From contig NW_013654817.1 of assembly GCF_000499385.1 (NCBI RefSeq), positions 33,762 through 97,761 on the forward strand: a DNA stretch of 64,000 nucleotides, given 5' to 3'. A program made the position numbers and the translations under genes. The DNA comes from Eimeria necatrix. Taxonomy: Eukaryota > Apicomplexa > Conoidasida > Eucoccidiorida > Eimeriidae. The first letter of the stretch is position 1; each line of letters starts with the position of its first letter. The notes under the pieces are model-generated. The model worked only from the letters and a program-made list of their open reading frames with translations. It made no database searches and was not told the DNA's origin. Shown in pieces: positions 21,880 through 33,449 of the stretch.

Positions 21880-23390
21880 TAGTCAACTGGCTATATCTGC
21901 TTCTGCCAGTCTACATTCTCTCCACCTTTGGTCTGTTTAAAACAACAGAGACAATCCGACGTCGTGCAAATTCCTGGCAGGAAGCAACGCCAATTGACAC
22001 AATGCGACAAACACGTCGCAGAAGCTCTGCTACCAGCGAGCTATCCAGCGAGTTCTACAGCTATCTACCTGACTAGCCATGCTGCTGACCAAAAGTATAA
22101 AGGGCTCAAGTTATAGCTAGTGGACTAGCTGGCTATCATGCCGGCTGGACGCCGAAATGGCTGGCCAGCGTTCTGGCTAGCTTGCTAGTTGACTGGCTTG
22201 CTGGTTGCTGGCTTTTTTTGCGGGACGCTTGGCGGAAGACTGGCAGTCAACACTGGATTCAGTAAATTGTGTAGCCTTCCTTTTGGACGAAAGCCCGGAG
22301 CGCACCAGTAGCTGCTTGTTTATCAATTTCGACAATTAGTCCCTTAGGCGCTGAATTTAATTTTGGCATGCTAAGCAGTGAAGGCAGACTTGAATTGACT
22401 GGAGTTGGGGACAGCGTTGGTTGGCATTCGAGGGCAGCCTGTAGTTGCCATTCAACTATATGAGTGACGAGCAGTTACTGAACCAGCAGGAAACTCTATA
22501 CGGTTTCACGAGAGTTTCAAACTTTGGATTGTTGAAAAGTGCTAAACGAACTGCACATCAATTCATCCACCATTGTGCCAAGCTCGCTGCTTGTTTATTT
22601 TAGCTGCCGAGCCTCTTGTTCCCTCACTTGGGAGGAGAAGCCGAAGAACACTTAAAGTATGCGTGTCGTTGTCTGGTTCTAAAGCGTGACCGAAACTATT
22701 TTGACCACTCCTATTGTTCTACTCGGCTGAAATTCTCCTAGCACTGGAGTGAACAAATACATGCATGCGTATGCCACTGGATTTGGGCTTGGATGGCGGC
22801 CATTCTATTTTTTTTCGTTGTTCGTCTTCTTCTGGGCGGGGCTGGGGTGACGGCTAATCTGTGTCATTCGATTGTTGTGGTTTCTTCTTCCAATAGGTAC
22901 TCAGTGCCCTCCCCAAAGCCTCAGGATGAAAGCAAAGGTAACTAAAATGCAGATTCTACTGTGAAATAGGGAAAACTCGTGGAGTAATAGGAAACCTTCA
23001 AGGAAAACTGGATTCAAAGGTATAAGTGAATGGAGAAGCAAGTAAACGGTCATTTACACTGACCGTCAATCAGCCCCATGGCCGCCAAACACAACTCACA
23101 GCTCTGTTGTCTTCTCTTTTTTTGGGTCAACATAGTGAAAAAATGAATCTGTCAAGTTTCCTATTTACTCTGCCCTAAACTTGGGACAGCGCAGCAGACT
23201 TTTTACATTCTCGGTCATTTCGTTTGACATGCCAGAACTGGGGGGTGGTCGCTCAACTCTTGAATTCAATGTTGTAAAATTGAAATAAGCCGCTTTATTT
23301 GTCTTTTGTCATGTTAGTTTAATAATTTTTGCATCTGTACCTTGCAAACTGTTCTGTCTCCGGTTCAGAAGCCGGCATTTACGTATAGCA
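21880..23390. other. Intergenic between kelch gene and Gln-rich frame
   Basis: A CTAGC/CTGGC-rich patch lies at about 22115-22215, similar to the tracts at 880-1195 and 46625-47165. A 38-bp segment at 22902-22939 is flanked by TTCCAATAG and GTAACT and could be a small exon, but no partner could be fixed. Confidence 0.45.
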
Positions 23391-23427
23391 ACGCGCCGAA
23401 TCAGACAGACCACTGGTTAGCAGCCCA

Positions 23428-26400
23428 ATGGAGCAAATTCGCCGTCTGCTGTCGCGATCGAGCAGAAAAATTCCAAAACAAAACAAGAGACCCCAAATGC
23501 AGATGAAAGAGCAGCAGTTGCTACAGCAGCTGCAGCAGCTGCAGCAACTTGGAGAGCCAAAGTCTCCCGACATGCAGCAGCTTCCAGCAGCAACAACGGA
23601 TGAAACGTCGGTGCCCTTCTCTCCAGGCATCGCTTTGACGAGTAACAGAAAGGCAGCGAGCCTCACAAGAGGGACAAAGTCGGGGCGTCACAATGAGGGT
23701 CCCACGATGGTTTCCACGGGAGCCACAAAGGAAGGCGTTAGCGGGGGCCTCAGGAAGGCTACCCCGAACCACCGTGGGCTCTACATCAGTGAATCGCGCC
23801 ATGCTTCTGCAATAGAGCCAAATCGTGCCACAAATGCACCACCGGAAGCATCAGCAGGTGAGGAAACGACAGCAGCAGCAGCAGCAGCAGCCACACGCGA
23901 AAGGAAAGCGACAGAAGCAACAGCAGGTGAGAGGCGGAAGACTACAGTAGCAGCCGCCTGCGAAAAGCAAATAGCAGCGCCAGCGGCAGTTCAGGCAAAT
24001 ATCCGTGCAGGGGCCACCGCTCGGGGCCGACCGCACAGTCGGCAACAACTCAGGCGGCCCCAGGGGCCCTCCCGTGTATCTCGCGACGATTCTGAGTTGT
24101 CACGTTTGGAGTCTCTACTGGGCCAAGGAAGCATTTGGGGGTACTCAGGGGATCCAATTCAGACCGCGGAAAAGGATCCTGATGATTCTCCTAGTTCGCC
24201 AAGGGGGAACCTTTGCACCACTGAGGCATCGTTCAGGGCTACATCCGGAATAGAACTAGGGCCCCCTGCCGTTGTTGCTTCTGCTGCTGCCGTCGCTGCA
24301 GCTGCTGCTGTTGCCAACATGCTGCTGTCACCCTGCGAGCCTGCTGCTATGGCAGCGGCACCGCGTCCTCGCCGTTACTTGCATGGCTCTTCTACAGCAG
24401 CGCCAACTACTGCTGCTGAGGCGGCGACTGCCAACTGCGCATCGAGGCCTGGAGCTGCCGCTGCTGCTGTTGCTCCTGCTCGGCAGTCGGGACCTCGAGC
24501 GCGGACATTACGAGATGCGCCGCCTGTGGGCCACCTGGGAACCAGCAGCTTGAAGAAGTCCCAAGAGCAAGAAGACAAGGACACGTCGGGGCTTTCTGCA
24601 GCCGCAGCAACACCAACTGCAACAAAGCAAGCAAGGCCAGCTGCTGCTGCAACCGCTGCTGAAGGCACATCATATACTGCTGATGCCACAGCAAATGCAC
24701 TGCCAGCGTATAAAGTCACGACAGCAGCTGCTGCAGCAGCTGCTGCCGCAGCAGCTGCGGCTACAGCAGCAGCTGCGGCGACCGCAGCAGCAGCTGCGGC
24801 GGAGGCGGCGAATGACAACACCCCATCAACGTACGCTCAAACCCCTGCGGCCCCTGCAGTGCAACAGCAGCTAAACAAGCACCGCTGCAGCCAGCTCCTA
24901 GTGAAGCTCCAAACTGCAGCAACAGGGTCGACGAGGTCAGCAGCAGCAAAAAACGAAGCAACGGCAACGAATTCAGCGAAAACCAGTGCTGAAGCAAGCA
25001 ATCAGACGTCTCGGGTTGTCAACAGCGCAAACGAAGCATTCAAGAGGAAGTCAGGCGCCAGCTTACGCAACGCGCTTTACGCACAGCAGCAGCAAATACA
25101 GCATCAGCAACAGCAGCACTCTTATGAGCAGCAGCCCACTTCACAGCAGGAGCGGCAGCAGCAGCAGCAGCAGCAGCAGCATGAAATGACGGCTGCTCAT
25201 GCAGCTGCTGACGCAATAGGACTTGTGCTGAGGCCATCGGCTCTTGTCCGGTGTTCGCAGACACTTGGCAGGCAACAACTGCAGCAGCAGCAACTGCAAA
25301 CGAGCCAGAGTTCTGAGTGCTGGAGCAGGAAGGGTTCTCCTCCCCATTACCGTCGCCTGAAGCAACAGCAGCACCCAGCTGAGCTGCAACATTTGCTTCT
25401 GCAAATGCTGCAAAAGCACGAACAGAAGCAGCAGCTACGACAGCAACAACAGCACGATGTGCTCCACGAACAACCGCACCAGCAGGATGTGCTGCAACAG
25501 CAGCAACTACAGGAGCAGCAACAATGCGGTCAACAGCAACAGCACCGGCGGCAACAAGAACTACAGCAACTGCAACTGACGCAACAGGGGGAACAGGTAC
25601 AGCAACAGCTGCGGCCTTTTAATGCGCCTGAGTTCGGTGTTCACTTAGAACTGCTGCACCATGTTGCTGCTGCTGACGCGACAGCTAGAACAAGCAGCAT
25701 CGCTGGCGAGCCACAGCAAAGCTTCGTTACGAGCGAAATGCTAGCAGATACGTGGCAGTTTGGCGTGCAGCAGGAGCAGCTGGTGCTGCAGCAGCAACAA
25801 CAGCTGCAGCAACAGCAACAACTGCAACAGCAACTGCAGCAGCAAGTGGAACAACAGCAGCGAGAGCAAGCGGGACTCCAGTGGAATGAGGGGCTGCTAT
25901 GGCCTTGTGCTTGTCTTAACTGCAGCAGCAACAGGTGCAGCAGTAGTAGTAGTAGCAATTACCCGGACGACTACAGCTGGAAGGGCTGCACATTCGCATT
26001 ATGCAGCAGAGACGCAAGCAATAGGCAGCGGCACCTGGAGGAACAGCAACGGCAGCAACAAGAGCGGCAGGAGGAGGGGCAGCAAAGGCAGCAGAAGCAG
26101 GGTACGAACAGCAATTTCTGTGCGGCAGAAACAACGGCACTAAACGTCGGCTGGTCACAAGTGAACAAAGGTACGGGAACAGAAGTTCTTTTGCTGCAGA
26201 AGGACCTGCTTTCGCAGCAGCAGCTGCAGCAGCAGCAGAACACGAAGCAGTGGCAGCAGCAAGTGGTAGCTGGTGTGGATATAATCCAGCAGCAGCAGAA
26301 CCACCGCCAGCAGCTGCATCAGGGGCAACAGCAGCAGCAACAGGATCCGCAGCAGGACCATAAAAAGCAGCAACAGTTGCAGGATGAGGATCAACACTTG

Positions 26401-27177
26401 GAGATGCTTCAGCAGCAGCAGCAGCAGCAACAGGTGCATCAGGAGCAGCAGGACTTGCAACAACAGGAGCTACAAGACCTGCAGCAGCAAGAGCAGCAGG
26501 AGATCCAGCAGCAACAGCATTCGCCAGATATTCTGCTGCCACTTCTGCCACACGAGAGGACCCAAGTGCTGCAGCAAATTCAATATAAGTTAATGGAGTC
26601 TGCACTGCTGAAGCGGCAGATGCAGCATAAGCAACAGCAGGATCAACAGCAGGCAGTAAGGATAGAGCAGCAGCAACAGGCCGTGAGAACAGAGTTGCAG
26701 CAAGAGCAGCAGGCGAAGACAGGACTGCAGCAGCAGGCAGTGAGGCAAGAGCGACAGCAGCAGGCAGCGAAGACAGAGCCGCAAGATTCCCGAGATGAAG
26801 AAGACACAGACGAAGGCACAGATGAGGCAGCACCAGCAGCAACGTCTTGCACCAGCAGTACGGGTGCTCAGAGCCCGCCACCCTCGGCTGTACAGCAACA
26901 GCAGCAACAGCAGCAGCAAGAGCAGCCGCACTCCAACGTCGAGAATGACGGCCCTGAGTCTTTTTGTTGGCACACGGAGGCCGAAGGGCTCTGTCGAGTC
27001 ACTGTACGTGCAGCTGCCGACAATAGCAGCGACACCAACCGCAGTAGCAAGGGCAAGCAGCCCAATGCAGCACAGAAAAAGTTGAGAAGCCCATCCCTTT
27101 CTGTGAGGCCTAAATGCCGCATACCCGTATCCTACAAACTCGGATATACCAAAGACCAGCAGCTGCTGCAGCAATGA
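23428..27177 (+). CDS. Very long Gln/Ala-rich reading frame (1249 codons), function unknown
   Basis: A single open frame of 3.75 kb runs from ATG at 23428 to TGA at 27177; an in-frame stop lies upstream at about 23386. The N-terminal third contains mixed sequence (RRLLSRSSRKIPKQNKR, VSRDDSELSRLESLLGQG), then Ala and Ala/Thr tracts, then more than 500 residues dominated by Gln with Leu, Glu, His and Arg. The C-terminus returns to varied sequence (SVRPKCRIPVSYKLGY). No domain is recognised. The CAG units are in the sense orientation, as in the other exons here, and the frame stays open across non-repeat segments, which favours a real gene; but a CAG tract can leave several frames open, so the first exon, start and reality are uncertain. 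Gln-rich proteins of this kind are common in Eimeria. Confidence 0.5.
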   Translation: MEQIRRLLSRSSRKIPKQNKRPQMQMKEQQLLQQLQQLQQLGEPKSPDMQQLPAATTDETSVPFSPGIALTSNRKAASLTRGTKSGRHNEGPTMVSTGATKEGVSGGLRKATPNHRGLYISESRHASAIEPNRATNAPPEASAGEETTAAAAAAATRERKATEATAGERRKTTVAAACEKQIAAPAAVQANIRAGATARGRPHSRQQLRRPQGPSRVSRDDSELSRLESLLGQGSIWGYSGDPIQTAEKDPDDSPSSPRGNLCTTEASFRATSGIELGPPAVVASAAAVAAAAAVANMLLSPCEPAAMAAAPRPRRYLHGSSTAAPTTAAEAATANCASRPGAAAAAVAPARQSGPRARTLRDAPPVGHLGTSSLKKSQEQEDKDTSGLSAAAATPTATKQARPAAAATAAEGTSYTADATANALPAYKVTTAAAAAAAAAAAAATAAAAATAAAAAAEAANDNTPSTYAQTPAAPAVQQQLNKHRCSQLLVKLQTAATGSTRSAAAKNEATATNSAKTSAEASNQTSRVVNSANEAFKRKSGASLRNALYAQQQQIQHQQQQHSYEQQPTSQQERQQQQQQQQHEMTAAHAAADAIGLVLRPSALVRCSQTLGRQQLQQQQLQTSQSSECWSRKGSPPHYRRLKQQQHPAELQHLLLQMLQKHEQKQQLRQQQQHDVLHEQPHQQDVLQQQQLQEQQQCGQQQQHRRQQELQQLQLTQQGEQVQQQLRPFNAPEFGVHLELLHHVAAADATARTSSIAGEPQQSFVTSEMLADTWQFGVQQEQLVLQQQQQLQQQQQLQQQLQQQVEQQQREQAGLQWNEGLLWPCACLNCSSNRCSSSSSSNYPDDYSWKGCTFALCSRDASNRQRHLEEQQRQQQERQEEGQQRQQKQGTNSNFCAAETTALNVGWSQVNKGTGTEVLLLQKDLLSQQQLQQQQNTKQWQQQVVAGVDIIQQQQNHRQQLHQGQQQQQQDPQQDHKKQQQLQDEDQHLEMLQQQQQQQQVHQEQQDLQQQELQDLQQQEQQEIQQQQHSPDILLPLLPHERTQVLQQIQYKLMESALLKRQMQHKQQQDQQQAVRIEQQQQAVRTELQQEQQAKTGLQQQAVRQERQQQAAKTEPQDSRDEEDTDEGTDEAAPAATSCTSSTGAQSPPPSAVQQQQQQQQQEQPHSNVENDGPESFCWHTEAEGLCRVTVRAAADNSSDTNRSSKGKQPNAAQKKLRSPSLSVRPKCRIPVSYKLGYTKDQQLLQQ

Positions 27178-28306
27178 GTAATTTGCTAAGGCACCAGCGG
27201 CTGCCGTTGCGGACGCACAGCTGCTAAATCAACGGGAACAAACAAAGGAACAGCCGAATCAGTGAAATACAGCAGCTGCTGCGCAGCAGTTGCTGCAGCA
27301 AGTCAAACTGCTACAACAGCAGCAACGCCCACAGCAGGCAGGAGATATTGGCTAGCTGCCGCAGCATCTTCCGCTGCCCCTGCAACATTCGCGGCAGCTG
27401 CAGCAGTTGCTGCTGCCCCTGCTTGTGGTGCTGCTTGCGCAGCTGCTGCTAATTGCATTGTGTGCGCAGCAGCGAGAGTTGTCGGGACACCTCAGCTCGG
27501 AGTAAGAGCTCGTTGGTTTCAACTCGCCAAAGATGGCCATTGACCATTGCGTTACATTGTGAAAAAATGCGAAGCCAATGCATTGAGCTGTTCGTTGAGA
27601 GTACTGCGCCTTGAACACGTAACATGCAGCGGCGTGGCTGCACAGCTTCTCAAGTACTTCGGCTGCAGTTGCAACTGCGATGACGTCTTGGGATTTATAC
27701 TCTGATGCCTGGAGCCTGAAATATTATTCATAAATTTGCATCTTTCCTCCGTCTTCCTCATTTCGCAAACAGTTGAAGGTTGAACACTATACCCAGAGCA
27801 TCCCGATGAACTCGAGGTCTCGAGGTCACTTTGGGCGTGGGGTGTTGGTGGCGAGCCAGGCGCTCTATTTCTCCGCACTATTCGTTCAGGAAAAACAGGA
27901 AAACCAAATTAGAAATGCAAAATTAAAATAAATAATTAATATTTAATGCGTAAACTTGATATATGAAGCAAGCCCAGCGGCGTGGCGACTGCATGCTTCC
28001 TCAGGGCTTTTCGGTTTTTGAGTGCTCTGTTTTTTCTCTTCAAAGCTCCACACAATTGCTCTTTTTAAAAATAGCGCAAATAAACTGTCTTGAGTCTAGC
28101 GCCTAGGTCCTACGGTTTATGCTCTAGGGCCGCGTGGCTGAGGCTTTACTGCTCCGCCTTCTGTAGACGTCGTCTTGCTAACTTCTCTCGACTTGCTCCC
28201 TGTTTTTCCTAGTTATTCGCTTAAAAGCCACTTCAGCTAATTTAGCTCGTAAATTTTTTTTATATTCGCCAATAGCTCCAGGGCTTTAGCAACGTCTAGG
28301 CGGAAA
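27178..28306. other. Intergenic
   Basis: 27270-27480 holds CAG/CTG mixtures continuing from the Gln-rich frame. 27880-28300 is AT-richer without repeats. No gene is supported. Confidence 0.45.
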
Positions 28307-30766
28307 ATGAACTCCCTATCGTTTTTGCAACTTGAGGCCGTTCGACAGGCGGCAGCAAAAGTGCGTAGCTAGCCTTATACTTGTGCGAATAAATTGCATG
28401 TCATTGCATTTATATTGCCTGCAGTAGCCTGTCCTCTCTGCGTTGCTGCTGCTGCCGCTCCCCCTCTTCACAGCTTTTTTATCTCTTCGCTTTCCATGGT
28501 CTGTTTTTCCAATTCTTTGGTGATCGCCTGCCTCCAGTCCTCCCCTGCCTGTCTCCTAATGTGCATGTATTTTTCCGTCGCCTCTCATGTTCCCCGGTTA
28601 GAAACCTCTTTTAGGATGTAGGATCTATGATTTAGGTTTCTAGGATGTGGAAATGTGTATATTAACCTTCAGGCCCCGGAAGACCGAACGGTGGGCGGCC
28701 TTACTTGACGTTTTTCAAGTTACTACAATGCGCTTTGACCCCCTGAAACTTAATAAGCAACTGGCTAAGTGATTAGATAGTTAAACTCACATAATACACG
28801 CAAAACAATTGAATGTAGGAATGAATCGACCAAATAGAACCAGTTACGCAACAAACCAGCCACAGAGCCGACCAATGTCACAAAAATTGCAAAGGGTGAC
28901 CAAGTTGCTGGATTTAAAATGATTTTCTTCTTTTCATTGGCTGCAGATGGCTGAGGTCGAGGCTGTGGGCGCCGCCCTGTCTACTGTTGTATTCTTTTCT
29001 CGGCTGGATGAAGCAACCGTTTTGCTCCTATCAAAATGCGTGAAGTACGAGCAGTTCAAGTCTCACGAAAAAGTTTTCAGCTACGGTGCTTATGGAGACA
29101 AGTATTACTTGCTCCTAACGGGAAGGGTAGCAGTGCAGGTGCCAGTGAAGCAACCTGGCAATAACAGCAGCAGCAACGACAGCGGCAGTGAGAACAATGA
29201 CAACAGCGAGGAGCATAGTAGTGATGATGGTGACGACACGGCTAGTAGCAACGAAAATGGAAAAGTACATATGCTGCAGATAGCCACGTTAGAGGCAGGC
29301 GCGGGATTTGGGGAGATGGCGCTGCTGGAGGACCAGCCCAGATCGGCAACTATTGTAGCACTTGAGAACTCGGAAGCCCTGTGTAAGACAAGGCTTGGCT
29401 AGCTAGCTCAACGCTAGCTCACTGGCAAGCCAACTAGTCATTTGCGAGCTGTTTGCTGGTTGGTCAGCTGCTCAATCCAAGCGCTTGTATATTGGAATCT
29501 GTACCTCGCGCGCAAAGTCCCTGGAGTCCCTTGGAGAGACATCCAGTGGGTTAACAAGCATAATCGCTTTTTCTGGCATTATTTTATGTATAGCTTTAGA
29601 TAGGGAGAACTACCAGCTGCACGCAATGGAAAAACACAGAGAAGTGTTCCGCCGCAAGTAAGGAAGCACACCCCACGAGTAATTCATTTAATGGGCCCGT
29701 TCTTGTGTTAAGGGTAAATGAGGCACCGAACAACATTTTCTTCGCACTTTTAATTATATATACATGCATGCATGCATAGATACACGTGAAGATGAACGTA
29801 GGGGCTTGTGGGCCACTATTTATCAAGCTCGTCGTTTTGCCCCTGGAAATTTCTCCGCCTGTCCGACTTATACCTATTTTTGGTGACACTTACTTGAACG
29901 CTTGTTTATTTGTCTGTTCGCACTCCCTTAATTCCAGTGTCTCATTCCTCCAGCGCCTCCCTTTCCTCGTCGGCTGCCCCTCAAGTGACATCAAGGCCTT
30001 GGCAGAGCAGCTAGTGGAGAAGACCTACTCCGGCCCAGAGGCAAATGGAACTCCGTTGCTCCTAGAGCCGAAACCCTACACCCTGGGCTTCTGATTCTAA
30101 CTCTAAACGCTAAAACCTGAAAATAAGTGTAATTTAGACTATAAAATCTACGCTGAGGCGATTCTGAATAGGGGAAAGGCGCTAGAGGCCAGGTTCTAGT
30201 GTCTAGGGTTTGTGTCGAAGGTGATTGTTCGCCAAGGGCAAGAGGCCACGCAAGTGGTTTTGGTGCAGCGAGGGTCTGTCTTGGTGCTGCGAAATATAAA
30301 CTTCAATGCCCTGAAGGCAAAGGCGAACAGGTTAAAGATGAATGCGATAACGGAAACTGTGGAAAAGGCAAAAATGGAGGCGACAGAAAGCCAGCAAACC
30401 AAGGCTTCGACCAGGGCCGGACGCAGCAAGCAAACAGGCGCGTCTAAAAGTGGGGAAAATAAGCTGGCAAAAAATTTAGAGTTTAGGCTTAAGGGTTTAG
30501 GGTAACGCGCATAGGATTAGCTTCTCTGATCTGCGGGCCTGTAATCAAGTGTTTAGCGTGAAGTGTCTCATGCATGCGGCCTAAGGCGAGGTCTTCAAGT
30601 CTTGTGGCTTGGAGTTCAGAGCAATGAGTTTAGGGTATGGGGTTTGTGGCAGGCAGCAAACTCTCTCAAGGAGAGTCCCCCAAGAATTTGGTTTTGCAGG
30701 TCGCGACGTTGGGAAAACTCGCCACCTATGGAGCAAGGGAGGCAAGGCACCAGCTGCTCCTGCTTT

Positions 30767-30797
<31 letters not shown>

Positions 30798-31970
30798 ATT
30801 TTTGTGATTGTTGCTCGTACCATTGTTGCTGTTGCTGTTGCTACTGGTGCGGCTCTTTTCCACTGTGGATTTTTTTGTGAGCATGCTAGTCCGGCTGATG
30901 TTGAGGCTGGTGCCTGTGCTGCCGCTGTTGCTGTTGCCAATGCCGGTAGTATTCCTATTGCTGCTGCCACTGCCAATACTTTTGCGACTGCTGCTGCTGA
31001 ATGAATTCAATTATGCTGCCTCTATTGGTGCTGCTGGGCCTGCTGTTGCTGGTGCCTTTGCTGCCAATGCTGCCGCTATTTTTGCCAGAGTAGCTGCTGC
31101 CTCAAGCACCATTACTGCCCGTGCTACAGTTGCTGTCGCTGCTACTGCTGCAGATTCTGGAGGGCGAAAAAGCTGCTGCAGTGCAGCAGCGAGGGAACGT
31201 TTACAGTGCCACGCTTGTTGCTTTTCCAGCAGCTCAGGTAAAGTGTTGCTGCTGCGGCTGCTACCGCGTCTGCTGTTTCTGCTGCTGCTGCTACTCTTGC
31301 TGTTGCTGTCGGTGCTGTCACTACCTCTGCCGCCGCTGCTGCTGTCGATTCTTCTGCTTCTGCTGCATGACACTGCGACCTCAATTCGTTTTTGCTGTTT
31401 CTACTCAGATATTCGTCATAGAAAAACGGCTATTTCTCAAGGTGTGCTGTACATACATGCGAACGATGCTTGCTTTTTCCTATTTTTACTCCTCCTATAA
31501 TTTCGCTGCACAAGCCTTAGGCATGTAGTATTTCGCTCAATTGAATCATTTTCTGTTATTTGAAAGATTGCTTGGGCTTTATACTCGCTCTGACAAGGCT
31601 TTTCTGTGAGCCAGTAGCAGCTAGCCGTTGCCCGTGATGCGGTTGTGCTTGGTGCTGCTGGCATTGCATCGCTCCGGCTATCCCGAACCACCCTCTAGCC
31701 ACTGCTCCCTCCACCGATTCACTCCGCGCGGTTTCTCGATTGCTCCTACCCCTGCTTCTCCCTCTGCTGCCGCTGCTGCTGCGGCTGCTTTGGCTGGTGC
31801 AGACGTTGACAGAGCCCCTGCGGCTGTCTTTCGGGCTGGCTAGCAGCGCGATGCCCTCGGACTCCACTTTGTTGCGACACCATCAGCAGTCTGTGCGGTG
31901 GGAGAAATATAAAGCAGCACTTGCAGATGAGATACGCAAACGATACAAGTCAGGTCCACACAGCTGTTGA
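28307..31970 (+). CDS. Protein with two cyclic-nucleotide-binding domains
   Basis: Exons with good support are 28307-28360, 28947-29380 (donor GTGTAA), 29938-30040 (GC donor), 30221 to about 30480, 31154-31237, 31409-31441 and 31803-31970. An exon near 30711-30795 (VATLGKLATYG) is possible. Domain A shows GAYGDKYYLLLTGRVAVQV and the phosphate-binding cassette GFGEMALLEDQPRSATIVAL, the canonical FGE...RSAT that grips cAMP or cGMP; an Asn/Ser/Asp-rich loop is inserted inside its beta roll. Domain B has the linker VSFLQRLPFLVG, VIVRQGQEATQVVLVQRGSV, a cassette-like EGEKAAAVQQ with VYSATLVAF, and IFVIEKRLFLKTLTEPL. No kinase or GEF domain and no PKA inhibitor site was seen, so this is a stand-alone cNMP-binding protein rather than a clear PKA regulatory subunit. 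The middle of the gene and the 3' end are provisional. Confidence 0.75.
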
Positions 31971-33449
31971 ATGCGCTGCTGCTGATGTTGGTAGTCGGGT
32001 TCTGGTTGTTAGTGCTTCCAGTTAGCCTGGTACCGCTGGTGATGGTATTGTCGCTGCTGCTGCTTTCTCTGCGGACCCTTCTAATGAGCATGGAAATAAA
32101 GAAGAGACACGCTACTTTGTTCCTCTTGCTGTTACTATTACTGCTGTGACTGATGCTCCTGTTTGTCCAGCTGTTGCTGGTGATGCCGTTGCTGCTGGTG
32201 ACACTGCTGCTGCTGTTTAGGTTTGAAAAAGACAGGCAAAATCGATCGATTCGTGACTGGGAGCTTCCCCCCAGAGTGCGCACTAGCCGCAAGCACTCCA
32301 CCCCTAATCGCTAAGCTATAGTTCTGATCTTTGTTGCTGTACTGTATAGTTTTCCCTTCGATCAATCCATTGCTATAACGGAGTCACATGAGGTGCCTGC
32401 GCAACGATTGATGCACTTGTGTTATGTGAATGACAAACGCGCATACATATAGGTGCCTACATGCAATGGCTTGCAAGTAAATGTCCATACACCTGAATCT
32501 GGTGCTTTTTTAGGCCCCCACATTGCAGTGGCGTTCTGTGGTGGAGGGCGTCGCGATGCCTCTCTGTCACCGCGACTCTCTGTCGTGGGTGACAAGCATG
32601 AAGGGGGAAGAAACAGAAGAGAACGAAGAGCAATTCGTGATCTCCCAAACACTTAAGGATGTATGCGTAGACAAAAGCAATAGGAAATAGCCCCAGGCCC
32701 CAAAACCTAAAGTTTGAAGAAAAGAGAGGGGTGTCAACCCTGAAGCCATGACAGCCTGTACCCTCTGGGGCAGTTTAGTCATCTTAGAAGGGAATATTCG
32801 TTCTCCTATCAGATCTGGGCTTAAGGACGCAGCATTCAAAATTCCTGTTTGCTCAGGCTCTCAATGCTCTGAAGTAAATGCGAAGGCGCAGCATCGACAA
32901 CTGCAGCAGAAGACGCGCCTGAAAATGAGGTGGCTAGACACTGAAGACAGCATTACACACTGGCCATAACTACCTGCATAGTTTCCTCCTTCCCACTTTT
33001 CTTTCAACTAAAAATGGAGAGAATGAGCAAGTAAAAGAGTATCAGTGAAGGAACACACACAAACAGTCCACTTGTATGCAAAGGCCCAAGCCTTGACCAG
33101 CGGGCCTCTCAGCCCCACGGGCCACAAAGGAACCCCCACAAGGTTCCCAGCTGCACACATTGAGCCCTCACGCCTTCCGTCGGCATCTGAGGGATTTAAA
33201 AGAAAACGCACCTCACCTAAAAAGGAAGACATGAGACATAGGCTGTCCTCAGGCATTCTAAGAAGGCATGTAGCAACCTATCAAAGGGCCCCTGTATGCC
33301 CATTACTACCCTAAAAGGCCCCAAAGGGGGCCCTTTAGTAAAAGATGTTGTTCATAGGAGGCAGGAAACACGAGGGATACACGAACTGGTGTTTGGTAAA
33401 CTTGTTGCTGCTGACCATGCTGCTTAAATGGTCTTTTGCGGGCACAGTT
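31971..33449. other. Repeat-bearing intergenic region
   Basis: CTG mixtures run to about 32220. From 32400 the sequence is unique, with short frames on both strands (for example near 32567-32839 and 33008-33256, minus) that show no family motif. A GGCCCC...GGGGCC inverted repeat lies at about 33308-33332. Confidence 0.4.

Noticed and set aside
32567..33256. Minus-strand frames with hydrophobic segments in the 32-33 kb gap, considered as retroelement remnants
   Set aside because: No reverse transcriptase, integrase, protease or LTR signature was found.
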